From Phlebiopsis flavidoalba (Eukaryota; Basidiomycota; Agaricomycetes; Polyporales; Phanerochaetaceae), in NCBI GenBank assembly GCA_035772785.1, contig JAOCPU010000018.1, positions 186,001 to 250,000 on the forward strand: a stretch of 64,000 bases of DNA. The letters run 5' to 3'. Made by a program: the position numbers and the translations under genes. Of this stretch, positions 11,901 to 23,997 are shown one piece after another. Within the stretch, counting starts at the first letter, position 1. Each line of letters opens with the position of its first letter. A model generated the notes under the pieces. It was not told the DNA's origin and made no database searches. It saw only the letters and a list, made by a program, of their open reading frames with translations.

Positions 11901-14900
11901 GCGCGCAGGTATGAGAGTTCGTGGCCTTCCAACTATCACATGTGTCAGCGAGCCATACGGGCGTGCATGTGGGACAGTGCCGGCACGTACAAAGTTTGGC
12001 GTGGTCTTACGCTCCCCGGTGCTGTACGCACACAGAACCGCGAATGGCCGCTTGTCGATATTGAAGATAGGCACCCACTGTGATACTAGTATCAGCCGAC
12101 AAGGTGTTCACTCGGGCTGATGAGCAAACGCACCGAGGGCATACTGTATCCGCAACGGCAGGAAACGGTCGCAGCCCAGAGGGCAAAACACCTTCGCATA
12201 TCCGTCCATCTGGAGATCGCGCAAAGAACTCTTGCAGCTTTGCGAACTCGTCGGCGTTTGAGTGTTCGGTTGACAGTCCCTGGGTACCTGCGGGTCGTCG
12301 TTGTGTTATGCTGATCGAGGTCGTGCTCTCGGCGGTGACAGTCTCGAGCACGTCGACGTGCGACACGTCCATGACACCGGCCCCTTCTACATCCAGAGGA
12401 GTCCGTTTGACAAGTCTCGCCGCCCGCTCGTATATCTGCTCCATCGACGTGCCGACGAAGAGCCCGCGGCCTTCCGACCGCTCGCCGTTGACGTCCTTGT
12501 CGACTTCCAAGCATTCTCTCGTGAATTCTTCCATCTACCAGAGAAGCCTGAGTCCGTGCACACACAAAGATAACTAGTGATAGCCTTACCGAGTTCTGAA
12601 TGCGATCGCGAATGTCGCAGCTGGATCTGGGAATACGAATCAATTGGATATTCAAATGCATTCAAACATACGGGGCATCAACGAACCTTGTCTCGCCAGA
12701 GCTCGAGCTCTCTCATGGGCGATTTGCTATGTCATGAGAAGGTCGGAATCGCCCTTACGTCATAGCACTACCACTTACAGCGAATTCCTTCAACGTATGT
12801 GTGCCGCTGTCGGGGACTAACTCCGCCCCGACGCGGTGTGTCGTCGATTATTGATAGGCTGGGGGTGTCACGTCTTAGTCAAAAGCGATCAAAAGTGTCT
12901 GAAGAGAGTGCATACACGCCAATGTTGTAGCCATCTTGCGTTCTCAGCGGACAACCAGCATAGAACCGTATGTGCGGATGTCCTACGACGAGGGGCTATG
13001 CGAAAGCGCGGTTGAGCGAGATGGTGACCGAAATGAAATCAACACTTACGTTTTCCTGCAAATCTCCAGTCATCCTGGGCGTCCAGCACGATTGTTGGCT
13101 CGTCATCCCTGATGGTGTGTTTGAGCCATCACCGATGAATTCAAATAACTAGGGAATTCACCGCTGTGTAGGATGGCGTGGGCATTAAACGATGATGTTC
13201 TTGGGGGCATGTTGTGTACGCCAAATCCAGCTTCAACAAACATTAGCGTCTTAAAGGTCCAAGGGCGAGCGTGTTCGAAGACCTACATTCCGATTTGAAA
13301 AATCTGCTGTTTCGTTGAGAATCCAACGAGCATACAACGATAAAGGGACGTACTCCTCGGTGCCATCCACGAGCGAAATCGCGACTATCCGTGTGCTTAA
13401 AAACACGAGCTTGACGAGGTGCGCGATCCGGTCAAGGAGTTCATGTCGTGGCCCGTATTCCATATATTAAAACCTGTCGAGAAGAAAGAAAGCGATATAT
13501 ACCCCGCCTGGCCCCCGCACGAGGCATCGCATAGAACTCACTTGTACAGCGCCCTCCGCCGCTCGAGCTCGTCGGGCGGGTTCGGCGGCGCGAGGTATCG
13601 AAGCTCCGAGTACATCTGCTCCTCCTTCGCCGAGCGGCTCACGTGCGCGGGCGCGCTGCTCTCGCCGCCGCGGGCTTCTGGCGCGTTCCGCAGCTTCTTC
13701 TCGTCGTAGCAGCGCGAGCGTCGGCAGCGGCGCGGGACGTCTGCCGCGTCAGGCAGATGCGCCGCCGCAGCTGCGCGGGCAACCGTCGCGGGCTCGTATA
13801 GTCCCCAGCGGCGGCGCGGAGACGTGCCGCGAGACTTCGTGCCCCCCGCGCGACACGGACGCGGTCGTGTGCGTCGTCGTGCCATAACGAAAGCGGTCGC
13901 TGCCGGAAGAGTAGTTGTCGAACATCTTTTTGGCTCTCGAGCGAGCCAAAGTAGTCGTCGTCTTTCCTTTTCTTCGTTGAACCGCACGGGTGCTGTCGCT
14001 GGGGGCACCGAGCCGCCAATAACACGGGAACGAGGAGGAAGACTTGCGCGAGTCGGTCCCCGTCGTCTTGTGTCGTTTGCGTTCCATGGTTTCTGGCGGA
14101 CTCGCTTCAATAGTCGGTAACCGGTGATCATCTACGTCCTGTGTGCCCTGCCAAAAGCTACTCAATCTGCTCTTTGCGCGCAAGATTCGGGCGACTTCAA
14201 GGGTGGATCTACCGACCCGCCCAGATCAGAAGGATGTGACCCAGGGATAGTAGCAGTCACACCGCGAAAAGGGTCTGTCAGCTCGTGCTCCGGTGAGGGT
14301 AGAGCCAGGGGGCGCGACAGAAACTCGGGCAGCGGCCAGTCGAATCGTCGCGGCCGAGGTCGTGACATCCGCGTTGGACAAGGTCGACAATCGCGCTTCA
14401 GAGGAAGAGTGCCCAGAGGAGGAGCGAATATCAGCAAAAGAGTTTCGTAGCCGGTGCGAGAAGCCGAGATTCAGCGGCATGGTCGCTCGTCTGCTCGCGA
14501 TGCCGACCTCGGGCAGCTGCGGCACAGGCGACGAGTGCGCGGACGCGGTGGGCACATGCGCGGGCTGCTGGTACTGCGGGGGGCGCGGATTTGGTCAGGG
14601 GGTCGATGCTGTGGTCTTTTCGAGCGCGTTGCTGAGCGACTGCACGTCGATATCGTCTGCCTCCCAGGCGCGCAGAGGCGAATTCGGGTCGGGGGACTCG
14701 CATATGTCCAGGCCTTCTGTTGTTCGCGAGGACACACGCGACGAAGATGCCAGTGTCGGTGGCTGTATGTATGATCGTGGAGGCTGGGGCGTCTTGAGCG
14801 GGTGCCATCGCCCTTCTGCATAGGCACTGATGAAGGTCGCCCAGTCATAGTCGACCTGAGAGTCGCTCTGCTCCCGCAGAGCCTGGGCGAGCCTGCTCGT

Positions 14901-15725
14901 CGCCCGGCGAGGGGTAGAAACGGGGACGGCAGCATATCGACTGCAGAGGAGGGTCTAATGATTGATACAGCAGGGCGAGGCGTGTATGTAGCGCTTACCT
15001 GCACCTGCGAGCTTGGACGCCTCGGCGCGCAGGCCGGCGACCGCTGCGTGCGCACGCCTGTTCATCTCCTGTATCGACATCTCCGAGATGGGGGACTCTG
15101 CGTCGAGGCGGCATGGGGTCCTCGTCCTGGGAGCCGGTGCTGGTGGTCGAGACGGGCGTGGGCGAGTCTGCGGGGGAGGACGAGGGCAAGGAACGGAGCG
15201 CAAACTTGTCTTCGGCGGAGGAGGCGGTGGACGGCCGCCTCGGCTGGCTCCTGCTGGGGGCCGTTGGAGGAGAGGCAGGCGCGGGGGCGGGCGAGAGCGT
15301 GATGTGCGGGGGCAGAGGCAGCGAGGAAGGAGACGTTCCTTGAGCGATGGGACCGATACCGAGGCGGCCGCCTTGTCTGATCGCGCACGGGACGAGATGG
15401 GGCGCACGGGCAGGGGCTGCAGCCTGCGACTGGTCCCACGGCCCTGCTCGACGCGAGCTCCATCAAATATTGGGGTGGGTGGAGATGGGGCCGGTCCAGA
15501 GTGTCGACGATTGCGAGGGCGGGCGCGGGGGCGGCGCGGGGGCGCGCGGGGGCGGCGGGGCGGCGAGGCGGGCGGCGGGCGATGCGGCAGAGTCAGAGGC
15601 GTGAGGGGGTCATGAACGTGTCGAGCAGGACGCGGGAGACAAAGGAGCAGAGGCAAAGCAGAGCACTGGCTCCTCCAACAGTCCACTCGATCGCCAGGCG
15701 CGCCTCGCCAAGCCGACGCCATCAC
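8924..15725 (-). CDS. GAF-type hybrid histidine kinase with C-terminal receiver
   Basis: This is a two-component sensor expected to autophosphorylate on histidine and pass the phosphate to its own receiver. Reading down the minus strand there is first a low-complexity Pro/Arg/Ser region, uncertain as coding. Then come exons with SPISEMSIQEMNRRAHAAV (about 15090) and YDWATFISAYAEGRW (about 14850). SELRYLAPPNPPDELERRRA and RIAHLVKLVF open a GAF-like region (13.6-13.4 kb), which continues to PIFNIDKRPFAVLCAY (about 12.06 kb). The H-box ISHELRTPLHG has its histidine codon at 11696-11698. VNHVLDFTKLSG, an N-box near 11.0 kb, and SVIDTGKG / TGTEIKVTF form the HATPase domain. The receiver starts at VLVVEDNAILR (about 9640), has VLVDLSMPILDG with its Asp at 9325-9327, and ends with VKPVAF, Lys at 9017-9019. 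There are many short introns and several frameshifts. All key phosphorelay residues are present. The start is uncertain. Confidence 0.9.
11160..11220 (-). other. Long polypyrimidine tract in a kinase intron
   Basis: On the sense strand of the histidine kinase this is an uninterrupted C/T run of about 45 bases, read as GA/GGGGG blocks on the plus strand. It lies between exons upstream of the N-box, probably inside an intron and before its acceptor. The G-rich complement could form G-quadruplexes. Confidence 0.6.
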
Positions 15726-15878
15726 AGTGCGCGCGCCTGCGTATGCGACCCTCCTCTGGCCAAACAGGACGTCATCTGCACATCACTCCGCCCGCCCGTT
15801 TTCGCACTCCGCGCCCATCTGCGACTTTGTCTTTGAGGCACAACCGCCACAATATGGAAACATCCCCAGCCATGTCAT

Positions 15879-16671
15879 TTACACCCCAGTGCTATGTCTA
15901 GACACACATACAACACCCCCTAGCCGTTCACAAACGCCGAGCATTCTCCACATGTACAGCGGCAGCGTCAGATTGTACGTTTCTGCACCTAAAAACGCCT
16001 CGAGCACAGAGGCCAGCGTCGCCACAGCACCGTATCGCACAATCTGGGGCAAACGGCGCAAATGATCAGGACCGATGCACCGCGAGATTATGAAGGTTTG
16101 GGGTGGCACCCACCCCGAGAAATCCTCTGTAAACCCGCAGATCCGCAACACACCAGGCGCATGTGACCACCGACACTGCAAACGCGACTGCTGCCCTCGA
16201 TCGGTCTTGGGCCGTGCTGCTCGACCAGCGGATGCGCGCCCAGACGTGCTTCCCGACGATGGTGAGGCCTACAGACAGAGGTCAGCGAGCCATTCCGCGT
16301 GCGAGCGGGGCGGACGAAGCAGGCACCATCGCTATCGCACCACGCCCCAGCGCCAGGATGCACCCATCCGCCACTGGTGTAGTGCGCGTGTTCAAAAGTC
16401 GGCAGCCCCCACCGCACCCGCACGAGGGTCCCCTCGAACCAGACCGAGTTCGACACTCATACATCGTCCAAAACATTGCGTCGCGTGAGGAGATAAAAGT
16501 GGCTGCAGGAATCGCCTGTCGTCCCGCTATTTCTTTTTTGTAATCGAGAACTCGTTGGCATGAAAACGTTGCCACCGCGGCACCGAACGGATACAGCGTG
16601 CAAAAGTAGCGAACATCACTCTCCGCAAACGTGAACAGCGCAAACGCCGCGCTTGAACGCGAGATGCGCAA
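15879..16671 (-). CDS. Possible membrane protein, unrecognised
   Basis: Three minus-strand patches contain hydrophobic, protein-like sequence. The upstream one reads SAAFALFTFAESDVRYFC and later DAMFWTMYEC. A middle patch reads RAAVAFAVSVVTCAWCVADL. The downstream one reads WVPPQTFIISRCIGPDHLRR and GAVATLASVLEAFLGAETYN. They lie in different frames with donor- and acceptor-like sites between them. A fungal UbiA-like prenyltransferase was considered because of AMFWT and the hydrophobic segments, but the aspartate-rich motifs are not visible. Function is not assigned. Confidence 0.3.
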
Positions 16672-18274
16672 ACGCAGGCTACCATGCCTAAAATGACACG
16701 TGAGCGCACGCCCTACCCTGCACCGAGAAAGAAAAAAAAAACACGCACGTCAATGGCGAACGCCAGGCACAAACATAGACAGACTGTCATTGCGCGTGTG
16801 CAAAGACTTCCATGCGCACGCGTTCAGCGTCAAGCGTCGTGGACCGTGTACTTTAGTCCTGCCGCATAGCTCGAAGTCAATATCCTTGCCGCACAGTATT
16901 TCGTGGCGCCGTTATGCCGATCTAGCGGCATGGTTTGTGCAGATTCGAGAGTTCGGAAAGCTTAGGCGCGCTGCCGGGGCCCCGCTCCGAGCTCGCGTCG
17001 ATGGGCGGGTACTGCTGCGCGGCTACGCGTATACATGAATTTTGTGGCTTTCCTCCCCACTAGTGTATTGTGCGTTATACTTGCTGTTTCTAGGCGGCCC
17101 GGGGTAGCGTCGAACGTGCTTTCGCGTTTTGCCCTCCGTCGCGTGGTGCCGAGTTGCCCGGCGCCAGCTCGCCATCGGCCTGTGGGTAGCCTGTTGCCTG
17201 CCGCCTATTGGCCCCCTGCCTTCCCTACGGCGTCGCGATTCTGGCGCGTATCCTACGTGGAACCCGATGTTGGGATCTGGGCATGGTTCGGACGCTGATG
17301 GGACTTGTGTTTGCTTGTGGCGACTCGGCCGAGTCCAGTCTCCTCAGGTACTCGCGTAGTCGTACCTGTGCGTCTTGTGTGGGCTTACGAGACGTCTTTC
17401 TCTAATTGTCGTGGCTACGGTGGCCGGGCGTTAGCTCACCAAGAGTAACGCCAACTGGTGGCCACTATACCCAGGTGGTTTTGCGCGTGTTTCCCGAGGC
17501 ACTCAGCGCGTCCAGAATGCCGATTAACGCCGCCGACGGTACGATGCAGGCGTGTGCCATCGTATGATGACTTCCGTAGGTGCGAGCAGTGTGCGCCTTT
17601 TGGGTGTTGTCCTATATCTATACATACAATAGCCAGGGAATAATTTTTTAAACAAAAAAGACGTCTCTCTCAGGTGAATTACCGCAGCCGGCGGCATCTG
17701 TGGCGAGCGCCGTCGACGATGTGACCCTAGAGGAGGGTAAAGGTAGGGTCTGAAGATGAGAGAAAACCGGTTAAAGGGATAAAGATCCGAGGTATGAGTG
17801 CGAAGCTGGTGTAGATGGAGCAATGGGCCGTGGGTAGACGCGTAGCGTTCCTTAAATGATATTGGGTGTCGAGCGGAGGGGCCCGAACCTGCCACGGGAC
17901 GGATAGATCAGCCACAGCAACAGAGCAGCGTATCGACCTTCCTCTCCGCCGACTTACCTCCGCTCCATCGTCGGGTTCAATCATTTTCCCAATGAAACAA
18001 GGGCCGGCAGGGTCGGGGGGGGGGGGGGGGCAAACAACGAAGGACCAGCCCCATAGCTCGCCGAGCGTGGAAAGCCCATGGTGGCTGCCGATTACTCGGA
18101 CTGGTCTTCGGAAGTGACGAGCCGAGATACTGATAGAACAAAGATTCGGCCCTACGACCTCTGCGTTGCTCAGAATCTTGCGTAGGGAAACGCGCGCAAA
18201 CGGGGAGCCGCGCGGAGATGAAGCAAGGTCAATCTGGCTATAGTATGTTAAGGGGCGACGGGGGCGGGGGCACT

Positions 18275-18960
18275 TCACTTTGCCAGCATGCCCATCCTCT
18301 TGGTGCCGAAGCTCGGCTGGGACGGCGCGATCGTTGACGACACAGCAGATCCAGAAAGCGTGGACGGGACACGCGGTGCGAAGATAATGTAGAGGTGATA
18401 AAACATCACACGGCTGCCCTCTCCTTGCGCGGACATGGATGCAGCTTGTCCTCCGCGGGGCAACCTGGAAACCTTTGCGGGGCGAATGGCGGACTTTACC
18501 GTTGGCGCGGGGAAATGCGCACAGGACGGTGCACGATCAGAATTGCGGTGGAGGCAAAAGGTGGAGAGGCTGACCATAGGTTTCCGCCGCCGAGGCGAGG
18601 CATGGGGAGTGCGCGGAGTTCAATGAGGCACACAGGTAAAAAAGGTCTCGAAAAAAACGACGTTGGGGTGGCTCGATCGGGCCACTCTGGCCGGAGAGCA
18701 GGACGCGAGAGTCTGGCGCGGGCAAGCAAGCCGTGCGACAATGGACCGATGAATACGAGCAGCGCGGCGGATAAAACACGGGCCCCCCAGAAGGCGCTGT
18801 CAAGATTGACATCGTACAGCTAGAAATGCCCCTTCGGGTCCCCGGTTCCCCAACACAAAGGAATATTTTCCGGACACGGTCGATTCGAGAGAGACCCGGT
18901 GAATATCGCGCGGTGTGAAGCGCACCTGGTAGTTCGACTTCGGGGACGGTCATTCCACAG
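18275..18960 (-). CDS. Possible small hydrophobic protein, unrecognised
   Basis: A minus-strand chain of patches includes ELPGALHTARYSPGLSRIDR, a hydrophobic LDSAFWGARVLSAALLVFIG and a terminal exon. That exon contains MFYHLYIIFAPRVPSTLSG and ends SFGTKRMGMLAK before a stop at 18275-18277. Frames differ between patches. There is no match to a family I know. Confidence 0.3.
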
Positions 18961-21094
18961 GAACCACCCCGGCTTTTCCTTATTATTCTTTGTTTAAGCT
19001 CCGCTGGTGACCACAGGCGGCCCGCGGTCTGCCCTCGTGCACTGCGCGGTGATGACGGTCGGGGTCTGGCGTGGGTGGCCCTCTGACTGGCGTGGGGCGG
19101 GTGCGGGCAGTGAAGACTTTTGAGACCACGACAACGCGCGCAACGACGCACTCCCACGGAGTATATTCATAGACGCAAACAATCAACTAGTTATAGAGCA
19201 ATTCATGGGGGTGCATTGTTGGACCCCCGCGTGCCCCCTTTTTTTCTTTTTTTTGTGCCAGCCCGCCAGGTGAAACGGGCGCGGAGACGTGCCTCATGGA
19301 TATCACACATGGCCCTGGGATAAGGTCTTACATGCGGGCTGCTCCCCCTATTTTTGTCGGCGCAATATCCGAGCGAGCAGAGCAAAAGCAGTTTTCTGCT
19401 GCGCGCCTGTCCTCACGTCGATTGACGCCATCCAGCGTGTCTTGGAAAAAAGGTATAGGGAAACGCAATGGTTGAAGGTCGCGGGGAGGAAGGCACGGCC
19501 CCGCACTGGGTCAGCGACTGCGGCCATCTCGGACGCGCCCCGAAACGCGGCGGGGGATGCGGGCCTCGCGGACAACGAGCGAAAGCCGTTTCCCAGGAGA
19601 TGTTACGGCGGGCGGCGAGCGCGTGAGCGGTGGTGAAGGGCACGCGGGTGGGACTAGTGGCAGCTTCGCCTCGAGCTGCCAGAGTGCGGGACCGACGAGC
19701 TCGCCTGGTCCGGGCTTGTCCGTGTTGTGGCGAACATGGCTGCTCTGAAGCTTCGGGGTTAGCCTTCGTTTACGCCCACGCTTCGCACTTGGCTCCCGAT
19801 GCGGGGGGGGGGGCTTCGAGTGGCGCCCTCGCGTTGCGCCCCGCCGAACGTACCCTGTGGGCTCGCAGTCGGTTTGGTGCATCATCGCCTCGCGGATTGT
19901 CCGTATCTTATATGGTGCGCGCGTGATGGCACGCCCGGTTCCCCTGGCCGGTTGCACGCTAGTCACGGGAAGACGGAGGACGCACCCTGAGGACCGCCTG
20001 GTAGCTCGTGCTCCATCCCTGCTGGACGGCGGGGCGCTGCGCTAGGCGAGCTGGAGCCCGCCGCCGACGTGCTGCCTGGCGACGCAGCGAGTCCGCGCGC
20101 CCTGGAGGCATGCCTGGACGCGGGCGGGGATTGGGGACGAAGTGAGCGCGCGGCAGTTGACTCCCCCCCCCCCTGCGCCCCCCCCACAAGAGGGAGGGTG
20201 GAGGTGTCTTTTGGAAGGCTTTCAGGCTACCGCGACTTGTACGCAAGGTGGGGGGGAGACCGCACATCAGTTTCTTGGCTGCCCGTTGGACACATATGCG
20301 CACTCACGGTGTTGTGACGCAGTCTCGGTTCTGACAAGGGCCCCACCCACACGCTGCTCTCCCGCGGGTCGAAGAGTAGTGTAGCAGCAAAGACGAGGGT
20401 GGAGGAAGAGAGAGAAGAGAGCGTGTGCGGCGGCCACGCCAGCTTGCCCTCGCCGCGGGCGGTAGGCGCCGTGTGCTAAAGTTGTCTCGCAGTGGGCGTC
20501 AGTGGGCCGTCCCCGTCGTTTGCTCTCGCCGACGCTGAGGCGCATAGGCTGTCGACCGATTCAGATAAATGTTTGTTTGTGCGTATGTAAGAACCTTCTG
20601 GGATGTCTCGAACGAGGTCAAATGCTCACTTGTTGCATGCGAACAGAATTTCGAATAGGTATGTCCCGTGGTGAAATATCGCCCGGCTTCTCCCAAAAGG
20701 ATCCCGATCGGCGTCTGGCGACGCGGTAAGCGTGGCGCCTGCGCGTATTTCAACCTCTGCATTTAGCGGCACGCCTGTCCCGCTCTGCTCTTCCACTCTC
20801 ATCGTCGTCGTATTTCTGCCCGGCTCTCCACATTCACGCACCCATTGTATGAAGATCAAGATTCTGCATCGCGTCGTGTATCGGTATCGTGAGGAGGCAC
20901 CCTCGAGGCTCCCTACCAATTACCCAATCCACACTCGACCGCTGACGGAGGCAAGGCAAACCGAATGACGACACAAGCGCTTGTGGTGACGACCAGCGCC
21001 CAAAGTCACGACACGCGGCGAAGCAGGGCGCGTCGTAAAGGAACCGCAGTAACCAAGACGGCCGATAAAAAGGCAGGCCACGCTCGAACTGGAC

Positions 21095-22609
21095 ATGTTT
21101 GCTAGGGGTCGGGTGACGCGAGGAAGCCCCCCGCCAAGAAAGCTCAAGCTCGACCAGTCCGGCACGGCCAGAAAAAAGCAGCGACGGCGGCCTCGGGTGA
21201 GCCCGCGGACATTGGAACTCGATCCCGTTCTCACCGACCGAGTTTGTCGCGTCCTTGTCCAGTACGACCAGAAACGCCTTCTCGCGTTGGAGTGCGAGAG
21301 CATGGGCAAGAGCTGGTATTCACGACCGCGCGGCGGTCGGTTCGCTTGTGCCATTTTGCGCGTGTGCTCAATTCCCAAGGCTCGCAGGCTGAAGGTGCTC
21401 CAAGGACGAGATACGGAAACCTTACTTCATTAAGCTCAAAGAATTCCTCTGGGAACAAGGTGTGAAGGGCCTCGATGAGTGTGCCCAAGACCCTCACAAT
21501 TTACCACCGCACGTAAGTGAAAGCTCGTCCATCGTCGGTCCATCTCCCCGCTGACGGACCTTGCAGCGGCGAACATCTCTACGCCTGGTCGAACCTGACA
21601 CCGCTTGGCCGCGTCAAGGTTGTCATAATCGGTCAGACGACCCGTACCATGGTCCTAATCAAGCCCACGGTGCGCACGGAAGCGTCCCCCGGCTCAGACG
21701 AGTCTCATCACCGCGTGCTTTGCAGGTCTTTGTTTCTCTGTGCCGCCTGGCGAGACGGTCCCCCCGTCACTGCGTAATGTACGTCGCCCGAACTGCCCCC
21801 TCGCGCTGCTGGGGTGGCACCTGCTGCTGCCGCTGCTGCCCCGGCACGGCGCGAGCGTGGAAGCATGCTCTAACGTAGCCGGACGGTCCTGTCGCGCAGA
21901 TCTACAAGGAAATCAAGAATGAATACCCGGACTTCGATCCGCCCAAGCATGGGTAAGCGTCCGGCCGCGCTCTGCATCACTGGGTGGCGACACGTTCTGA
22001 CAGATCGATAACCGTGCTCTGACCCTTCTGTCTGCGCAGGAACCTTACCGCCTGGGCGCAGAAATCGGGGTCCTGCTCCTCAATACGTGTCTGACCGTCA
22101 AGGGCGGCCACCGCAGGGTCCCCCACTCGAACAAGGGCTGGGAGGAGTTTACGGACAAGGTGGTCGACGTGGTCGACAAATACGGCGGCTCGAACCTGGC
22201 GGGCAACGACGCGGGCCGCGGCCGGGGCATCGTTTTTCTGGCCTGGGGTGCGTGGGCGGGGAAGCGTGTGGCGAAGCTCGACAAGGTTCGTCCGTCCTAC
22301 CGTCTCTTGTTGTGGTCGCTCTTTTTTCCTCTGGGTGGCCGGCAAAACGCGCGTGCTGAAATGAAGTCCGCCCACACAGAAAAAGCACCTTGTCCTCACG
22401 AGTGCCGTAAGTTTGGTCTCTCTTTTACCGTTCGCGGAACCAGCACCCTGACTCTGCATCACCCGCGCGGCTTTTTTGGGGACGCCAGCATCCGTCTCCA
22501 CTAAGCGCAAGCAGGGGCTTCTTTGGGCAACGGGCACTTTAAGAAGGCGAATGAATGGCTGGAAGAGAAATACGGCCCAGACGGCTGCGTGGACTGGTGC
22601 ACGCTCTGA
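21095..22609 (+). CDS. UNG1: Uracil-DNA glycosylase (family 1)
   Basis: It removes uracil from DNA at the start of base excision repair, in nucleus and mitochondria. The N-terminal exon carries a basic, targeting-like stretch, then CESMGKSW and KDEIRKPYFIKLKEFLWEQG (about 21393-21452). YAWSNLTPLGRVKVVIIGQ leads into the water-activating motif DPYHG at 21639-21653, followed by PNQAHG. PPSLRN, IYKEIKNEYPDFDPPKHG, GNLTAW-type and GVLLLNTCLTV segments follow. NKGWEEFTDKVVDVV, IVFLAWGAWAGKRVAKLDK and KKHLVLTSA come next; the last ends at a GTAAGT donor. The DNA-intercalating loop HPSPLSASRGFFG is intact after the CAG acceptor (about 22490-22528). The gene ends GCVDWCTL, TGA 22607-22609. One extra base separates GQ from DPYHG. 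An upstream ATG at 20965 is an alternative start. Confidence 0.95.
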
Positions 22610-23997
22610 GGCCATCAGATGAGCGCAGACGGAGGATTATAACAATGAGCTTCCGTGGGTATCTCTCGCTGCTAGGGTGACAGATTGGGTCTCTGATCAC
22701 CGCCTACTCCGTATAGGGGGCTGCCCTCCGTCCCGTCCCCGCATTGTCCATCGGTGTACCCATATCCAGTGTTGCTCTGCTCCAGGCTCGGCTACGAGTC
22801 CGCGCACGCGGGTGGCGTGGCGCGGCGCGGCCGCACGAGCCCGCGCGGGGGGTGGTGCCGTCGAGCACCGCGCGCGTGTGTACATCTTGGTTTCGTCGTG
22901 GTTATTTAAGCACAGGCCGGCGCTGCGCGCTGCGGGGGGCGGCGCGACGGGCGCGGAGGGGGGGCGAGGGACGGCCCGGCGGGCGCGCACGCACACCACC
23001 CCGGTCTGGGGGGCTGGGCAGCGGCGGGAGGGCGCGCGCGCGCGATGGACAGCGTGCGCGTGCGATTGCTCTTTCCGCGCGCCCCTGCGCTGCTGCTGCA
23101 TCTCCCTGGATACGGGAACCCCCCGGCGCGCGGGCGCGCATCATGTGGGCGAGGCAGCCCTAGCACAGCGCGAGCCGCAAAACAGAAAAATGTGTGCGTA
23201 GCGTACACGCCGTTTTTAATGCATCATGTCGAGATGTCGCCCTGCACGCGCGCCACGGTCGGCGGCCGCTGTGGTGGGGCCCATTGTGTGCACACACACC
23301 CCTCCCCCTCGGGCGGCGGGGGGGGGGCAGGGGGGGGGGCGGACGGCGTCTACTGGGGCGCATCAGGCCAGAGACCGCCTGCCTGCTGAGCGCACACGAT
23401 CCCCAAGTAACCATGGACGAGCGGCTGGCAAGGGCCGGCGCCGGGTGTGGCAGGGGTCGCACCATTCTGGGACGGCGTGTTGTGCGCCCTGAGTCCGTCC
23501 GTAGTCGCACCTGCGTGGCTAGGCGTGCCCCCCCACATGAGGGGGGGAGCGTGACTTGACTCTTTGTCTGAATCTCTCTCGCGACAAGAACGCAACGGCT
23601 GCCGCCTTTAAGCGGACGTAAACGCCCCGCTAGCTGAATCCCGGCGCTAACCCAGCCTTCCATACCCGCGCGGCCGATCCGCCAAACTAGAGCCCCGAGC
23701 TGCCCCATAACTCATCACCCAGGGGGGGGGCAACCAAAAACGAGCATTGAGCATACTCTAGCCACGCCTTGAGGAAACCCATTCACCCGCCGCGAATATT
23801 CGTCAATAAGTCAGAGCTATGTTCATTGGTACAGGTATGGTAGATAGATGCTGATGATGCAGATATTTGATGATTGCAACGTGGGTCACCGAGAGCTTTA
23901 TCCAACTGGTTGTAACGATACAGGGGTGACGTTCGTGTACGACGCAAAGAGAGGCACAGAGCGACGGCGAAACGGACAATAAAACAGGGGGTGAGAA
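22610..23997. other. GC-rich intergenic stretch, no gene
   Basis: Very high G+C between about 22780 and 23560, with G-runs near 23310-23340. Overlapping open frames exist in several phases, which is expected from base composition alone, and none has a recognisable motif. From 23700 onward composition falls toward the 3' end of the bZIP gene. Confidence 0.5.

Larger units (their letters stand above)
15726..20964. other. GC-rich stretch with no recognised gene
   Basis: Over 5 kb hold no protein family I recognise. The sequence is GC-rich, with long mononucleotide runs such as the G-run at about 18017-18030 and the C-runs near 20160-20190. Coding-looking patches exist on the minus strand and are listed separately at 15879-16671 and 18275-18960. 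Another minus-strand patch at about 17980-18210 reads FARVSLRKILSNAEVVGPN and later GELWGWSFVVCPP, also unrecognised. Frame breaks make it hard to tell a diverged gene from spacer. Confidence 0.45.

Noticed and set aside
14955..15725. Several overlapping long frames on both strands as separate genes
   Set aside because: GC-rich DNA keeps several frames open by chance. Only the minus-strand frame contains the exon that leads into the histidine kinase.
15879..16671. UbiA-type prenyltransferase
   Set aside because: The hydrophobic AMFWT-like segment is suggestive, but the aspartate-rich substrate motifs are not visible.
22780..23560. Protein-coding gene in the GC-rich spacer
   Set aside because: Frames are open on both strands simultaneously, with Arg/Ala/Pro composition and no splice-linked motif.
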